From Methanobacteriota archaeon (lineage in GTDB: Archaea; Thermoplasmatota; Poseidoniia; Poseidoniales; Thalassarchaeaceae): a DNA stretch of 15,874 nucleotides. Below, in pieces: positions 1 through 6,098 of the stretch. The stretch is taken from NCBI GenBank assembly GCA_002731195.1, contig PCAI01000006.1, positions 1 through 15,874 of the forward strand, read 5' to 3'. The notes beneath the pieces are model-generated. The model made no database searches. It had not been told where the DNA came from and saw only the letters and a program-made list of their open reading frames with translations. The position numbers and the translations under genes were made by a program. Every line of letters starts with the position of its first letter. The first letter of the stretch is position 1.

Positions 1-13
1 TGGATTATTGATA

Positions 14-23
14 CCATAAATAT
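14..23 (+). promoter_or_regulatory. Possible TATA box for purB
   Basis: The AT-rich stretch cataaatatc lies about 26 bases before position 45 and resembles an archaeal TATA element. A transcript starting there would have a leader of about 30 bases to ATG 76, or almost none to the alternative TTG at 49. No BRE is clear. The call rests on pattern and spacing only. Confidence 0.3.
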
Positions 24-75
24 CTAATAAGGCTAAACCTCAAACACTTTGTTCGTTTCGGGAGAATCGAAAGTT

Positions 76-1425
76 ATGCCGGTATCTCCACTAGACTATC
101 GATATGGAAGAGATGAAGCGAAAGAGATTTGGTCTCGGGAAGGCAGACATTCGAGGCAGTTGGAAGTTGAAAGAGCTTTGATTTGGGCCCACAGCAAACT
201 AGGTAGAGTTAGTCCAGAGCATTACGATATTATTGCAGATATTGCCGATCCCGGAATAGTCACAGCAGACAGAGTTGATGAAATAGAATTAGAGACCAAA
301 CATGATATAATGGCATTAACGAAAGCTATGGCAGAATCTGCAGGCGAGGCTGGATGGTGTATTCACCTTGGAGCAACTAGCAATGATATAGTTGATTCAG
401 CGGTTGCGCTTCAAATTAAAGATAGTATCAGATTACAAGTTGAAGTCTTAAACAAACTACTAGTAACCTTGTGCAACATAGCAGAAAGAGAAAGAGATAC
501 TGTAATGATTGGGAGAACACATGGCCAAGCGGCAGTTCCAATAACATTTGGCCTCAAGGTGGCAGTTTGGGTAGATGAGGTAAGGAGACATCTGGAGAGA
601 CTAAATGAATTAACTCCCAGAGTTACCACCGGTAAATTTCTTGGTGCTGTTGGAACAGGAGCTGCACAAGGCGAGAATGCGTTTGAATTACAAAAATTGA
701 TTATGGAAAATTTAGGATTACAGACTCCTTTGGCGACAACTCAAGTTGTTGGTAGAGACAGGTACATAGAATGGGTCGGATGGATGGCAAATGTAGCCAC
801 TAGTATCGAAAAAATATTGCAAGAAATAAGGAATCTACAAAGAAGTGAGATAGCAGAAGTAGCAGAGTATTTTGATGTCGAGAAACAAGTTGGTTCTTCA
901 ACTATGGCCCATAAGAAAAACCCTATAACTGCAGAAAATGCATGTGGCCTAGCTAGAATAGTACGTTCAATGATTATTCCTTCTTATGAGAATGCACTTT
1001 TATGGCATGAGAGAGATTTAGCTAATTCTTCAGCAGAAAGGTTTACATTATCTCATTCAATGATTTTGTTGGATGATATAATTATCAAATGTAATAGAGT
1101 AATGATCAATTTGGTAGTAGATTCCAAAAAGATGAGAGAAAATATAGATTTGCAGAAAGGATTAGTAATGGCTGAGAAAGTCATGTTGGTTCTTGTAGAT
1201 CAGGGAATGTCTAGGGATGATTCGCATGAGATACTTAGAAACTGCTCAATGGAAGCAATAGAAAAAAATGAGCATTTATTTGATGTTTGTGCAAATAATT
1301 CTGAAATTACAAATAAAATAAATTTAGAAATGTTAAAAGACATTTTCAAACCGGAAAATCATTTAGGATTTAGTGGCTCTATAGTAGATCTAACAGTAGC
1401 AAAAGCAAGAGCAGATTTAAGTTAA
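76..1425 (+). CDS. purB: Adenylosuccinate lyase
   Basis: Fumarase/aspartase-superfamily lyase. It splits SAICAR to AICAR plus fumarate and adenylosuccinate to AMP plus fumarate in cytosolic purine synthesis. Numbered from ATG 76 (449 aa, normal family length), it shows HLGATSND at residues 97-104, GRTHGQ with the conserved His149, and the signature loop GSSTMAHKKNP at 273-283, whose serines (274-275) carry the catalytic base in this family. An in-frame TTG at 49 would add nine residues. ATG 76 is preferred because archaeal PurB proteins usually begin close to the P-x-DYRYG segment seen here at residues 5-11, and a GGGAG lies about 12 bases upstream. A TATA-like stretch at 14-23 is better spaced for a transcript starting near 45, so the TTG start is not excluded. 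The stop overlaps the stop of the convergent small membrane-protein gene. Identity is very secure; the start is moderately secure. Confidence 0.97.
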   Translation: MPVSPLDYRYGRDEAKEIWSREGRHSRQLEVERALIWAHSKLGRVSPEHYDIIADIADPGIVTADRVDEIELETKHDIMALTKAMAESAGEAGWCIHLGATSNDIVDSAVALQIKDSIRLQVEVLNKLLVTLCNIAERERDTVMIGRTHGQAAVPITFGLKVAVWVDEVRRHLERLNELTPRVTTGKFLGAVGTGAAQGENAFELQKLIMENLGLQTPLATTQVVGRDRYIEWVGWMANVATSIEKILQEIRNLQRSEIAEVAEYFDVEKQVGSSTMAHKKNPITAENACGLARIVRSMIIPSYENALLWHERDLANSSAERFTLSHSMILLDDIIIKCNRVMINLVVDSKKMRENIDLQKGLVMAEKVMLVLVDQGMSRDDSHEILRNCSMEAIEKNEHLFDVCANNSEITNKINLEMLKDIFKPENHLGFSGSIVDLTVAKARADLS

Positions 1426-1652
1426 AAAAACTTCATTGCAATAAGTAGAAATAATCCAGTTACCGAGGCAGCAATTCCGAGTAAAATAATCATAGCATGA
1501 GGACCAAATTGATTAGAATCATTAAGAGCCACATTTAGAAAACCGTCTTCCAATATTCCTTCAATTAAGCCCGAATCAGTGTCGTTAAACTCTGGCAATG
1601 GACGTTTTTTAATTCTTTCAATAGTACCGTCATTGCCCGTCATATGAATCAT
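1422..1652 (-). CDS. Small C-terminally anchored membrane protein, unknown function
   Basis: 76-aa protein not recognised as a member of a named family. The first 52 residues are polar and mixed-charge with a basic patch (RIKKRP, residues 13-18). Residues 53-74 form one strongly hydrophobic helix ending in KFF, which is tail-anchored-like topology. There is no signal peptide or Cys pair. The ATG start at 1652 gives MIHM; a second ATG three codons in is an alternative. The stop TAA shares a TTAA palindrome with the purB stop, and the gene diverges from the RecA-like gene across 72 bases. Reality as a gene is supported by the coherent helix and by filling the gap exactly between its neighbours, but it is short and could still be spurious. 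Confidence 0.55.
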   Translation of the reverse strand: MIHMTGNDGTIERIKKRPLPEFNDTDSGLIEGILEDGFLNVALNDSNQFGPHAMIILLGIAASVTGLFLLIAMKFF

Positions 1653-1724
1653 CCAAGGGGTGTTTCTGTATAGCCTTGGCCCTTCAAGTAGAAAATACCA
1701 TCATCTACATGTGTATCGAGTAAC
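1653..1724. promoter_or_regulatory. Divergent intergenic region with CCAAGG/CCTTGG inverted repeat
   Basis: This 72-base spacer lies between two divergent starts. It contains CCAAGG at 1653-1658 and its exact complement CCTTGG at 1674-1679, with 15 bases between them. The arm centres are 21 bases apart, about two helical turns, as expected for a dimeric regulator. An AAAATA at 1692-1697 lies about 30 bases upstream of the ATG at 1725 and could be the TATA element of the rightward gene. The left arm touches the start codon of the leftward gene, so bound protein would block its translation start region. Function is inferred only. Confidence 0.3.
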
Positions 1725-2294
1725 ATGATAGATCTTGAGGGTGGACATATTCATCTTTCTTATGAGCAAGGCTCAGGAGGGACTTCGTTATTCCTAACCA
1801 TCGCAGAAGAGTTTCTGAGAAAAGGAAAAAAGATAGTTTGGCTCAGTAAAAATTTGCCTGATAAAGAAAGAACTGCGCAGATATTTGAAAAATTAGAAAA
1901 TAAGGAATTGGAAAACATAACTTTCATTGAAATTGAGAATGACTTAGAAGAAAGTTCTAAGATTTTGAAATATTTTACTAAAAGAATGATGTCAGAAGAT
2001 ATTATCTTCATAGATGATTGGTGTTCTAAAGATGGAAGGGCAGCAAAAAAGGACATAAATGCATTAGAAAGTATAGTCAGAGATACTGAAAAAACCAAAA
2101 TTATTGCTAGTTCAACTTCTTATCAGAATATTAATAATGGCAAGAATATATGGGAATCTAGAGGAGGAAGAAGTATTAAAGACATTTTCAAGACAATGTT
2201 TCTCTACAGAAAATCAGAAATGAATAATATAAGGATAATAGAGGACGGGAATAGTATCAGAGAAATTGCATTAGTCGGTAAAGGATTTGAATAA
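1725..2294 (+). CDS. RecA-superfamily-like protein with degenerate P-loop
   Basis: 189-aa soluble protein of unknown function. The N-terminal layout looks like a RecA/RadB/KaiC-type ATPase core. A strand (HIHLSY, 8-13) leads into a glycine-rich loop, then a helix and a second strand KKIVWLSKN (35-43), as after Walker A in RecA-fold proteins. A Walker-B-like strand IIFIDD occupies 93-98, and IIASSTS at 126-132 fits the next core strand. The loop reads YEQGSGGTS (13-21): where Walker A has GxxxxGK[ST], the first Gly is Tyr13 and the invariant Lys is Gly19. ATP hydrolysis is therefore doubtful. At 189 aa it is shorter than typical RadB. It stands alone on its strand, divergent from one small membrane-protein gene and convergent with another 13 bases downstream. 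It could be an inactive structural RecA-like subunit (compare Elongator Elp6-type folds) or an unrelated fold. The fold call is moderate and the function unknown. Confidence 0.7.
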   Translation: MIDLEGGHIHLSYEQGSGGTSLFLTIAEEFLRKGKKIVWLSKNLPDKERTAQIFEKLENKELENITFIEIENDLEESSKILKYFTKRMMSEDIIFIDDWCSKDGRAAKKDINALESIVRDTEKTKIIASSTSYQNINNGKNIWESRGGRSIKDIFKTMFLYRKSEMNNIRIIEDGNSIREIALVGKGFE

Positions 2295-2307
2295 TACACT
2301 AGTAGAA

Positions 2308-2529
2308 TTATTCTAAAGCATTATCCAATAATTCTTGCATCTCATCTAGTGCATCTTCATCGGGTTCCATAAATTTCTCAGGATTTTTGGCTTCTCCTGA
2401 ATAATCTTCATCAAAATGTCCAGCGTTAATTAACATATTTTTTTGCCTTAATTTTAACAATTGCCAAATCATGAATCCTGCCGAAACAGTAAGTATAAGC
2501 ATTATTAGAGGAGTTGATAGGCCAGCCAT
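2308..2529 (-). CDS. Small N-terminally anchored membrane protein with acidic tail
   Basis: 73-aa protein without a recognised family. Residues 6-26 form a single hydrophobic helix followed by a basic stop-transfer stretch KLRQK (26-30), so the N terminus is probably outside and the tail cytoplasmic. The rest is strongly acidic (DEDYSGE at 40-46; EPDEDALDEMQELLDNALE at 55-73), with a final segment that could be a short amphipathic helix. The ATG start at 2529 lies 17 bases after the tiaS stop on the same strand, making this the probable last gene of the gmhA-gmhB-tiaS transcription unit. Its tail comes within 13 bases of the stop of the RecA-like gene. The acidic tail suggests a docking role, but no partner can be named. 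Confidence 0.6.
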   Translation of the reverse strand: MAGLSTPLIMLILTVSAGFMIWQLLKLRQKNMLINAGHFDEDYSGEAKNPEKFMEPDEDALDEMQELLDNALE

Positions 2530-2546
2530 ATAATTTGGTAAAGAGG

Positions 2547-3815
2547 TTAAGGTATTAAATTATTCAAAAGAGGTATTCCTAAATCTAACGGCTTGGATAA
2601 ATGTCTTCTATTAGATGGAGTGGGTTCAGTCCAATTATTTGTCATCATGATATCTGATAAAATAGGCATTAATCCAACCCAATATTTTTCTGAAGAAGTT
2701 CCACATTTAGTGCATCTTAATTCTTGTGTATTGCCAGCACTTTTCATAGAATTGCCGCAACAAATTGGTCTAGAAGAAATTCTTGGGACAGGGTCAATAA
2801 TAGATAATTTCTCCAAATGTATTGATGAATCAGAAGGAGAATAGAGACCAGTCCATGAGACTATATCTCCTGGTTCCAAGGAGCGAAGTAGTCTGTTGAC
2901 AGAACCACCTTGAGAGAATGCTACTAATGTATTCAATTTTCCATTTACAATTACTTGGATTGATGAATGTGCACCTTTGGAAACTAAAGGTTTAGACAAT
3001 ACTGTTCCCTGAGAGGGAGTTACGTGGTCATCAGTAAGTTGATTGGTACAATGAATAGCATAATCAGCAGCATTTTCTACATCATTTTTTGATTGGAGCC
3101 ATTTATGAGCTGCTTCCAGTATCTCCGGCGACTTCCCCCTAATTCCATATAGAACAGGACAAGGTGTCCGAGGAGCAATTAAACCTCTATTTTTTGTTGG
3201 ATCCCTATTTATGAATGTTTCAGGGAATTTTTTATCTAATTCAGTAATTGTCTGAATATTGATTATTCTTTTCTTACCTATCATTGATTTTTGCCTCCAT
3301 GCAATTAATTCGTATGAAGAATTAGCCGCAGGATTCCAAGATATGGCTGCAGATGCGCCTACTATTCCCCAATTTGATTCTCCTGAAAAAACTTTACAAT
3401 CATATTCTTTTATTTCACTTAGTCTTGAGTTTAAATCTACATGGCTCTTCACAGTTTCCCAATAAATTTTGTTAGAAAAACTAGATTTTGATATTAATAA
3501 TACTGGCGAAGCGGGACAATCAGATATAGGATGAGTAGAAATTTCAGATAATAATATCTTAAACCACTGATCACAGATGTCATATAATTTTTGTTCTTCA
3601 TTAATGTTTAGTAGTATTATTGCAGATAATGCTGCATTTCCTCGTGTCCTCCTATTTGCAAAAGGCCATAGCCTTACCAATCTTCTGGAGATTATCTCGC
3701 AATTTATATTCTCATCCAAATAAATTAATAATTGATTAAATTTTTCTGTAGTACATCCTACATCAAGATGATCAGTATCATCTAGGCCTATAAAAAATTT
3801 AATTTTTTTATTCAT
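2547..3815 (-). CDS. tiaS: tRNA(Ile2) 2-agmatinylcytidine synthetase (agmatidine synthetase)
   Basis: ATP-dependent enzyme that conjugates agmatine to C34 of tRNA-Ile(CAU), letting the anticodon read AUA; essential in most archaea. From ATG 3815 the protein has 422 aa, the usual size. The kinase-like domain opens with IGLDDTD (9-15) and GCTT (20-23); Thr22 aligns with the autophosphorylated Thr18 of the Archaeoglobus enzyme. The family segment YGIRGKSPEIL is at 223-233, an OB-fold-like stretch spans roughly 285-340, and a zinc-ribbon-like end has CCGNSMKSAG (352-361) and CTKCG (368-372). The first knuckle reads CC rather than CxxC, which is odd. An in-frame GTG at 3824 would add three residues; ATG 3815 is preferred, and either start overlaps the gmhB stop. 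The overlap indicates co-transcription with gmhA/gmhB, although no functional link is known. Confidence 0.95.
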   Translation of the reverse strand: MNKKIKFFIGLDDTDHLDVGCTTEKFNQLLIYLDENINCEIISRRLVRLWPFANRRTRGNAALSAIILLNINEEQKLYDICDQWFKILLSEISTHPISDCPASPVLLISKSSFSNKIYWETVKSHVDLNSRLSEIKEYDCKVFSGESNWGIVGASAAISWNPAANSSYELIAWRQKSMIGKKRIINIQTITELDKKFPETFINRDPTKNRGLIAPRTPCPVLYGIRGKSPEILEAAHKWLQSKNDVENAADYAIHCTNQLTDDHVTPSQGTVLSKPLVSKGAHSSIQVIVNGKLNTLVAFSQGGSVNRLLRSLEPGDIVSWTGLYSPSDSSIHLEKLSIIDPVPRISSRPICCGNSMKSAGNTQELRCTKCGTSSEKYWVGLMPILSDIMMTNNWTEPTPSNRRHLSKPLDLGIPLLNNLIP

Positions 3816-4458
3816 TATTTGCACCCAGAATTGAATCTATTACTTCAGATAGACCAATATTTGGATCGCATCTAAAAAATTTAACACCGTAACTATCAGC
3901 TGCTAGTTGGTCTACATCCCTATCGCCGACCATTATTGATTCAGATTCATCAGGCTTATTTACCCATTTATCGCCATATAAGACAACATTTTGCTGATCG
4001 GATACTTTCTGATTAGCATTATTGATAATCTGACGACCAGCCTCTAACATACCTGGATTGGGTTTTCTAGCCCATGACCCTTCCCATGGGACGTATGGAC
4101 TGTATAAAATTAAATCTAGAATAGCATCTTTATCTTCCTCGAGTAATAATTTAGAAACACGTTTATGTATAGAATGGAGATTGTTATGACCCCACAAACC
4201 ACGCCCAACTGGTGACTGATTTGTGACAATACAAACCCTATATCCATCCCTACGTAATTTACCAACACTTATTCCTGCATCTGGTAGCAATATTACTTCA
4301 TCTGGTGAATTAATATAATTATCACTTCCTACATTAATAACTCCATCTCTGTCTAAAAAGGCAATTCTACCATCCCAAGAAATATTTGGCATTTCAGGAA
4401 GTTCAAGATAATCATTGAGTTCAGCATTATCTCTAAAAGGAGGGAGCAATATAATCAC
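3808..4458 (-). CDS. gmhB: HAD-family sugar bisphosphate phosphatase, GmhB-like (zinc ligands absent)
   Basis: HAD-superfamily phosphatase resembling D-glycero-D-manno-heptose 1,7-bisphosphate 7-phosphatase and the HisB phosphatase domain. From the GTG at 4458 (216 aa) the motifs are FLDRDGVIN (34-42, nucleophile Asp36 and acid/base Asp38), IVTNQS (77-82), RKPNPGM (131-137) and MVGDRDVD (176-183). The GTG start overlaps the gmhA TGA stop in a GTGA, a classic coupled arrangement that supports the start. Two features differ from the family as I know it. The loop before RKP (SPYVPWEGSWA, 120-130) lacks the Cys/His zinc ligands of GmhB, and about 25 extra residues (148-172) sit between motifs III and IV. 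Next to gmhA the best guess is a heptose or similar sugar phosphate substrate for surface glycans. Substrate specificity is not proven. Confidence 0.87.
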   Translation of the reverse strand: MIILLPPFRDNAELNDYLELPEMPNISWDGRIAFLDRDGVINVGSDNYINSPDEVILLPDAGISVGKLRRDGYRVCIVTNQSPVGRGLWGHNNLHSIHKRVSKLLLEEDKDAILDLILYSPYVPWEGSWARKPNPGMLEAGRQIINNANQKVSDQQNVVLYGDKWVNKPDESESIMVGDRDVDQLAADSYGVKFFRCDPNIGLSEVIDSILGANNE

Positions 4459-5024
4459 AATCCATTATTAGACTTAATGGCTTCTTTGATGATATGATTA
4501 ACAATTAATTGAGTATCTTCGATTCTTTCCATAGATTTTGAAGGAACTACTAAAGCTACATCTACTATTTTAGCCAACTTGCCGCCACCCATTCCATTAT
4601 AATTACCAGTAATGGCAATAGTATAGCATGCATTTTGTTTGGCGTATAATATTCCGTTAATTACGTTCTCAGAATTTCCTGAACCACTGTAACCAATGAC
4701 TACATCTCCCTCATTGATAAAAGTAGATAATTGACCAACGAAAATATTGTTAAAATCAGTATCATTAGCCCACGCTGTTAAGGAAGATGCGTTGTCAGTG
4801 TGAGAAATTGTTCTTAATTTCAATTCTTTTGACCAGTCTCCAGCGCTGTGAGAAGGAGTACCTGCACTGCCGCCATTACCAATTAGATGAATAGTATTTC
4901 CAGTATTACGTGCATCCTCAATTATCGACCAAATTTCTTCTAAAGTTGGAATTGATAATTCTTCAAGGGATGAAATAAGACTAGAAATATATCCTTCTGA
5001 GAAGTCTGAAAAATTGAATGACAT
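4455..5024 (-). CDS. gmhA: SIS-domain sugar isomerase, phosphoheptose isomerase-like
   Basis: Single-domain SIS protein of 189 aa, the normal size for GmhA, which converts sedoheptulose 7-phosphate to D-glycero-D-manno-heptose 7-phosphate for heptose-containing glycans. Diagnostic stretches are IHLIGNGGSAG (45-55) with His59 following, GYSGSGNSENV (111-121) and ERIEDTQLIVNH (166-177). The start at ATG 5024 is fixed by a strong GGAGG five bases upstream; the frame stays open a further 43 codons, but that segment looks non-coding. It leads the leftward cluster and its stop overlaps the gmhB start. Compared with E. coli GmhA as I recall it, the active-site Glu after the first His is Asp63 and the Gln of the last helix is Glu169, so another keto-aldose phosphate substrate is possible. 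No heptose kinase or nucleotidyltransferase is in the window to complete the pathway. Confidence 0.87.
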   Translation of the reverse strand: MSFNFSDFSEGYISSLISSLEELSIPTLEEIWSIIEDARNTGNTIHLIGNGGSAGTPSHSAGDWSKELKLRTISHTDNASSLTAWANDTDFNNIFVGQLSTFINEGDVVIGYSGSGNSENVINGILYAKQNACYTIAITGNYNGMGGGKLAKIVDVALVVPSKSMERIEDTQLIVNHIIKEAIKSNNGL

Positions 5025-5029
5025 GTGCG

Positions 5030-5034
5030 CCTCC
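5030..5034 (-). promoter_or_regulatory. Strong Shine-Dalgarno of gmhA
   Basis: On the minus strand this reads GGAGG, five bases before the ATG at 5024. It is the clearest ribosome binding site in the window and decides the gmhA start against the upstream in-frame codons. Most other genes here lack such a site, consistent with largely leaderless or short-leader transcripts. Confidence 0.75.
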
Positions 5035-5055
5035 GACCTAACGGAAGAGGGCATC

Positions 5056-5063
5056 CTATTTAC
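5056..5063. promoter_or_regulatory. TATA-like element between gmhA and artA, possibly bidirectional
   Basis: The stretch ctatttac reads TATTTA on the plus strand and TAAATA on the minus strand. Its centre is about 27 bases before artA ATG 5087, fitting a leaderless artA transcript. It is about 35 bases before gmhA ATG 5024, fitting a leader of about 10 bases that just includes the GGAGG. One element may therefore position transcription both ways. Evidence is spacing only. Confidence 0.3.
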
Positions 5064-5086
5064 GGATTGATGAGTTGAGAGTGGAT

Positions 5087-6094
5087 ATGAGAGACCCAGT
5101 GGGAGTAGTGATATACTCAATTGCGTCATCATTAGGTATAGCAAATATAACAATGCAATTAATAATTGGAGGCATTGGTGTATCTATCTTAGCAATAGGA
5201 TTTCATAGGAAAGAAAGTAAATATGTGCCGGAAATTTCTGCAATAGGGTGGATATTAGTTGGATTGTTCTTCTACCTATATTCAGAACATTATGTAGAAA
5301 TTGAGGATCCAGTGCTGATATTAATGACCGCTTCAGCATTACCTTGTGGCATTGCAGTAGCATTTTGGGAAGTTAGTACCAAAAATGATGTTTCAGAATC
5401 TTTAGTGTGGCTGAAAGGGTGTGTTGTATGGTCAATGATTCCTTACTATGCAGTTTATAGTATTCCCTTATTGAATATGGCATTTGTATATACTACTGCA
5501 TTAAGTACAGAAATAGTACTAGAATTTGTAGGATTAGGTAATTATCAATCTTCGCCAATGAGAATTGACTTATATGGAGGAGGAGATATACCGGTTTCAG
5601 AATGGGAAGGAAATCGATGGATATTGTCAGAACCTCTTGGAGAAGCGGGCTTTTTCGTTCCAATGGAGAGGGCAGATGGGACGCCGGTTAGCATAATATT
5701 CATATTAGCTTGTTCTGCTTTACAATCTATGATTATATTTGTAGGAGCAATAGTGGCATTGAGTTCGGTTTCATGGAAAAGACGCTTGCGTGCGTTGATA
5801 ATTTCCATCCCTACCATATACATACTAAATGTTTTCAGAAATGTTGGAATTGTCTGGTTAACAGATACATATGTGAATTGGTCCCTATATGGAATTGATA
5901 TGTTTAATTTTACTCATAGTTATGCTGCTAAATTCATTAGTTTGTTTGCAATGTTCCTAATGGCAATTGTTTTGTTTGATTTATTACCTGAATTACATAA
6001 AAATGTTATGAAAATAATGAATCCAGTAGTTAATATAACAGAAAATATGATAAAATGGTTTCTAAATATCTTTACTCCAAAACTCTCCAAGTAG
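5087..6094 (+). CDS. artA: Archaeosortase A-like transpeptidase (PGF-CTERM processing)
   Basis: Polytopic membrane enzyme of the exosortase/archaeosortase family, which cleaves C-terminal sorting signals of surface proteins such as S-layer glycoproteins and is linked to their lipid attachment. From ATG 5087 (335 aa) there are about seven to eight hydrophobic helices. The catalytic signature is present: LACSALQSM (207-215, nucleophile Cys209), LNVFRN (247-252, Arg251), then FTHSYAAK (275-282, His277). A polar loop of roughly 50 residues (152-200) before the Cys helix should face outward. In-frame TTG 5075 and GTG 5081 could add four or two residues; ATG 5087 fits the TATA-like spacing. It diverges from gmhA, linking surface-protein anchoring with possible sugar synthesis. 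It converges on lhr with four bases between stops and has two tandem TAG stops. No PGF-CTERM substrate is encoded in the window. Family assignment is confident; membership of the A subfamily is likely. Confidence 0.9.
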   Translation: MRDPVGVVIYSIASSLGIANITMQLIIGGIGVSILAIGFHRKESKYVPEISAIGWILVGLFFYLYSEHYVEIEDPVLILMTASALPCGIAVAFWEVSTKNDVSESLVWLKGCVVWSMIPYYAVYSIPLLNMAFVYTTALSTEIVLEFVGLGNYQSSPMRIDLYGGGDIPVSEWEGNRWILSEPLGEAGFFVPMERADGTPVSIIFILACSALQSMIIFVGAIVALSSVSWKRRLRALIISIPTIYILNVFRNVGIVWLTDTYVNWSLYGIDMFNFTHSYAAKFISLFAMFLMAIVLFDLLPELHKNVMKIMNPVVNITENMIKWFLNIFTPKLSK

Positions 6095-6098
6095 TAGA

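Noticed and set aside
1..27. In-frame tail WIIDTINI followed by TAA, possibly the end of an upstream rightward gene
   Set aside because: Eight codons are too few to support a gene; the same bases also contain the probable purB TATA region.
1760..2098. 112-codon minus-strand ORF opposite the RecA-like gene
   Set aside because: The plus frame shows the coherent strand/helix pattern and Walker-B-like segment; the minus translation is Ser/Phe/Leu-rich, as expected from an antisense of AGA/GAA codons.
1422..2529. A complete new defence or toxin-antitoxin system
   Set aside because: No nuclease, toxin, antitoxin or sensor motif is visible in the three small genes; only gene packing suggests association.
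5025..5153. 43-codon N-terminal extension of GmhA
   Set aside because: The strong GGAGG five bases before ATG 5024 and the normal GmhA length from that start argue against it; the extension overlaps the artA start region.
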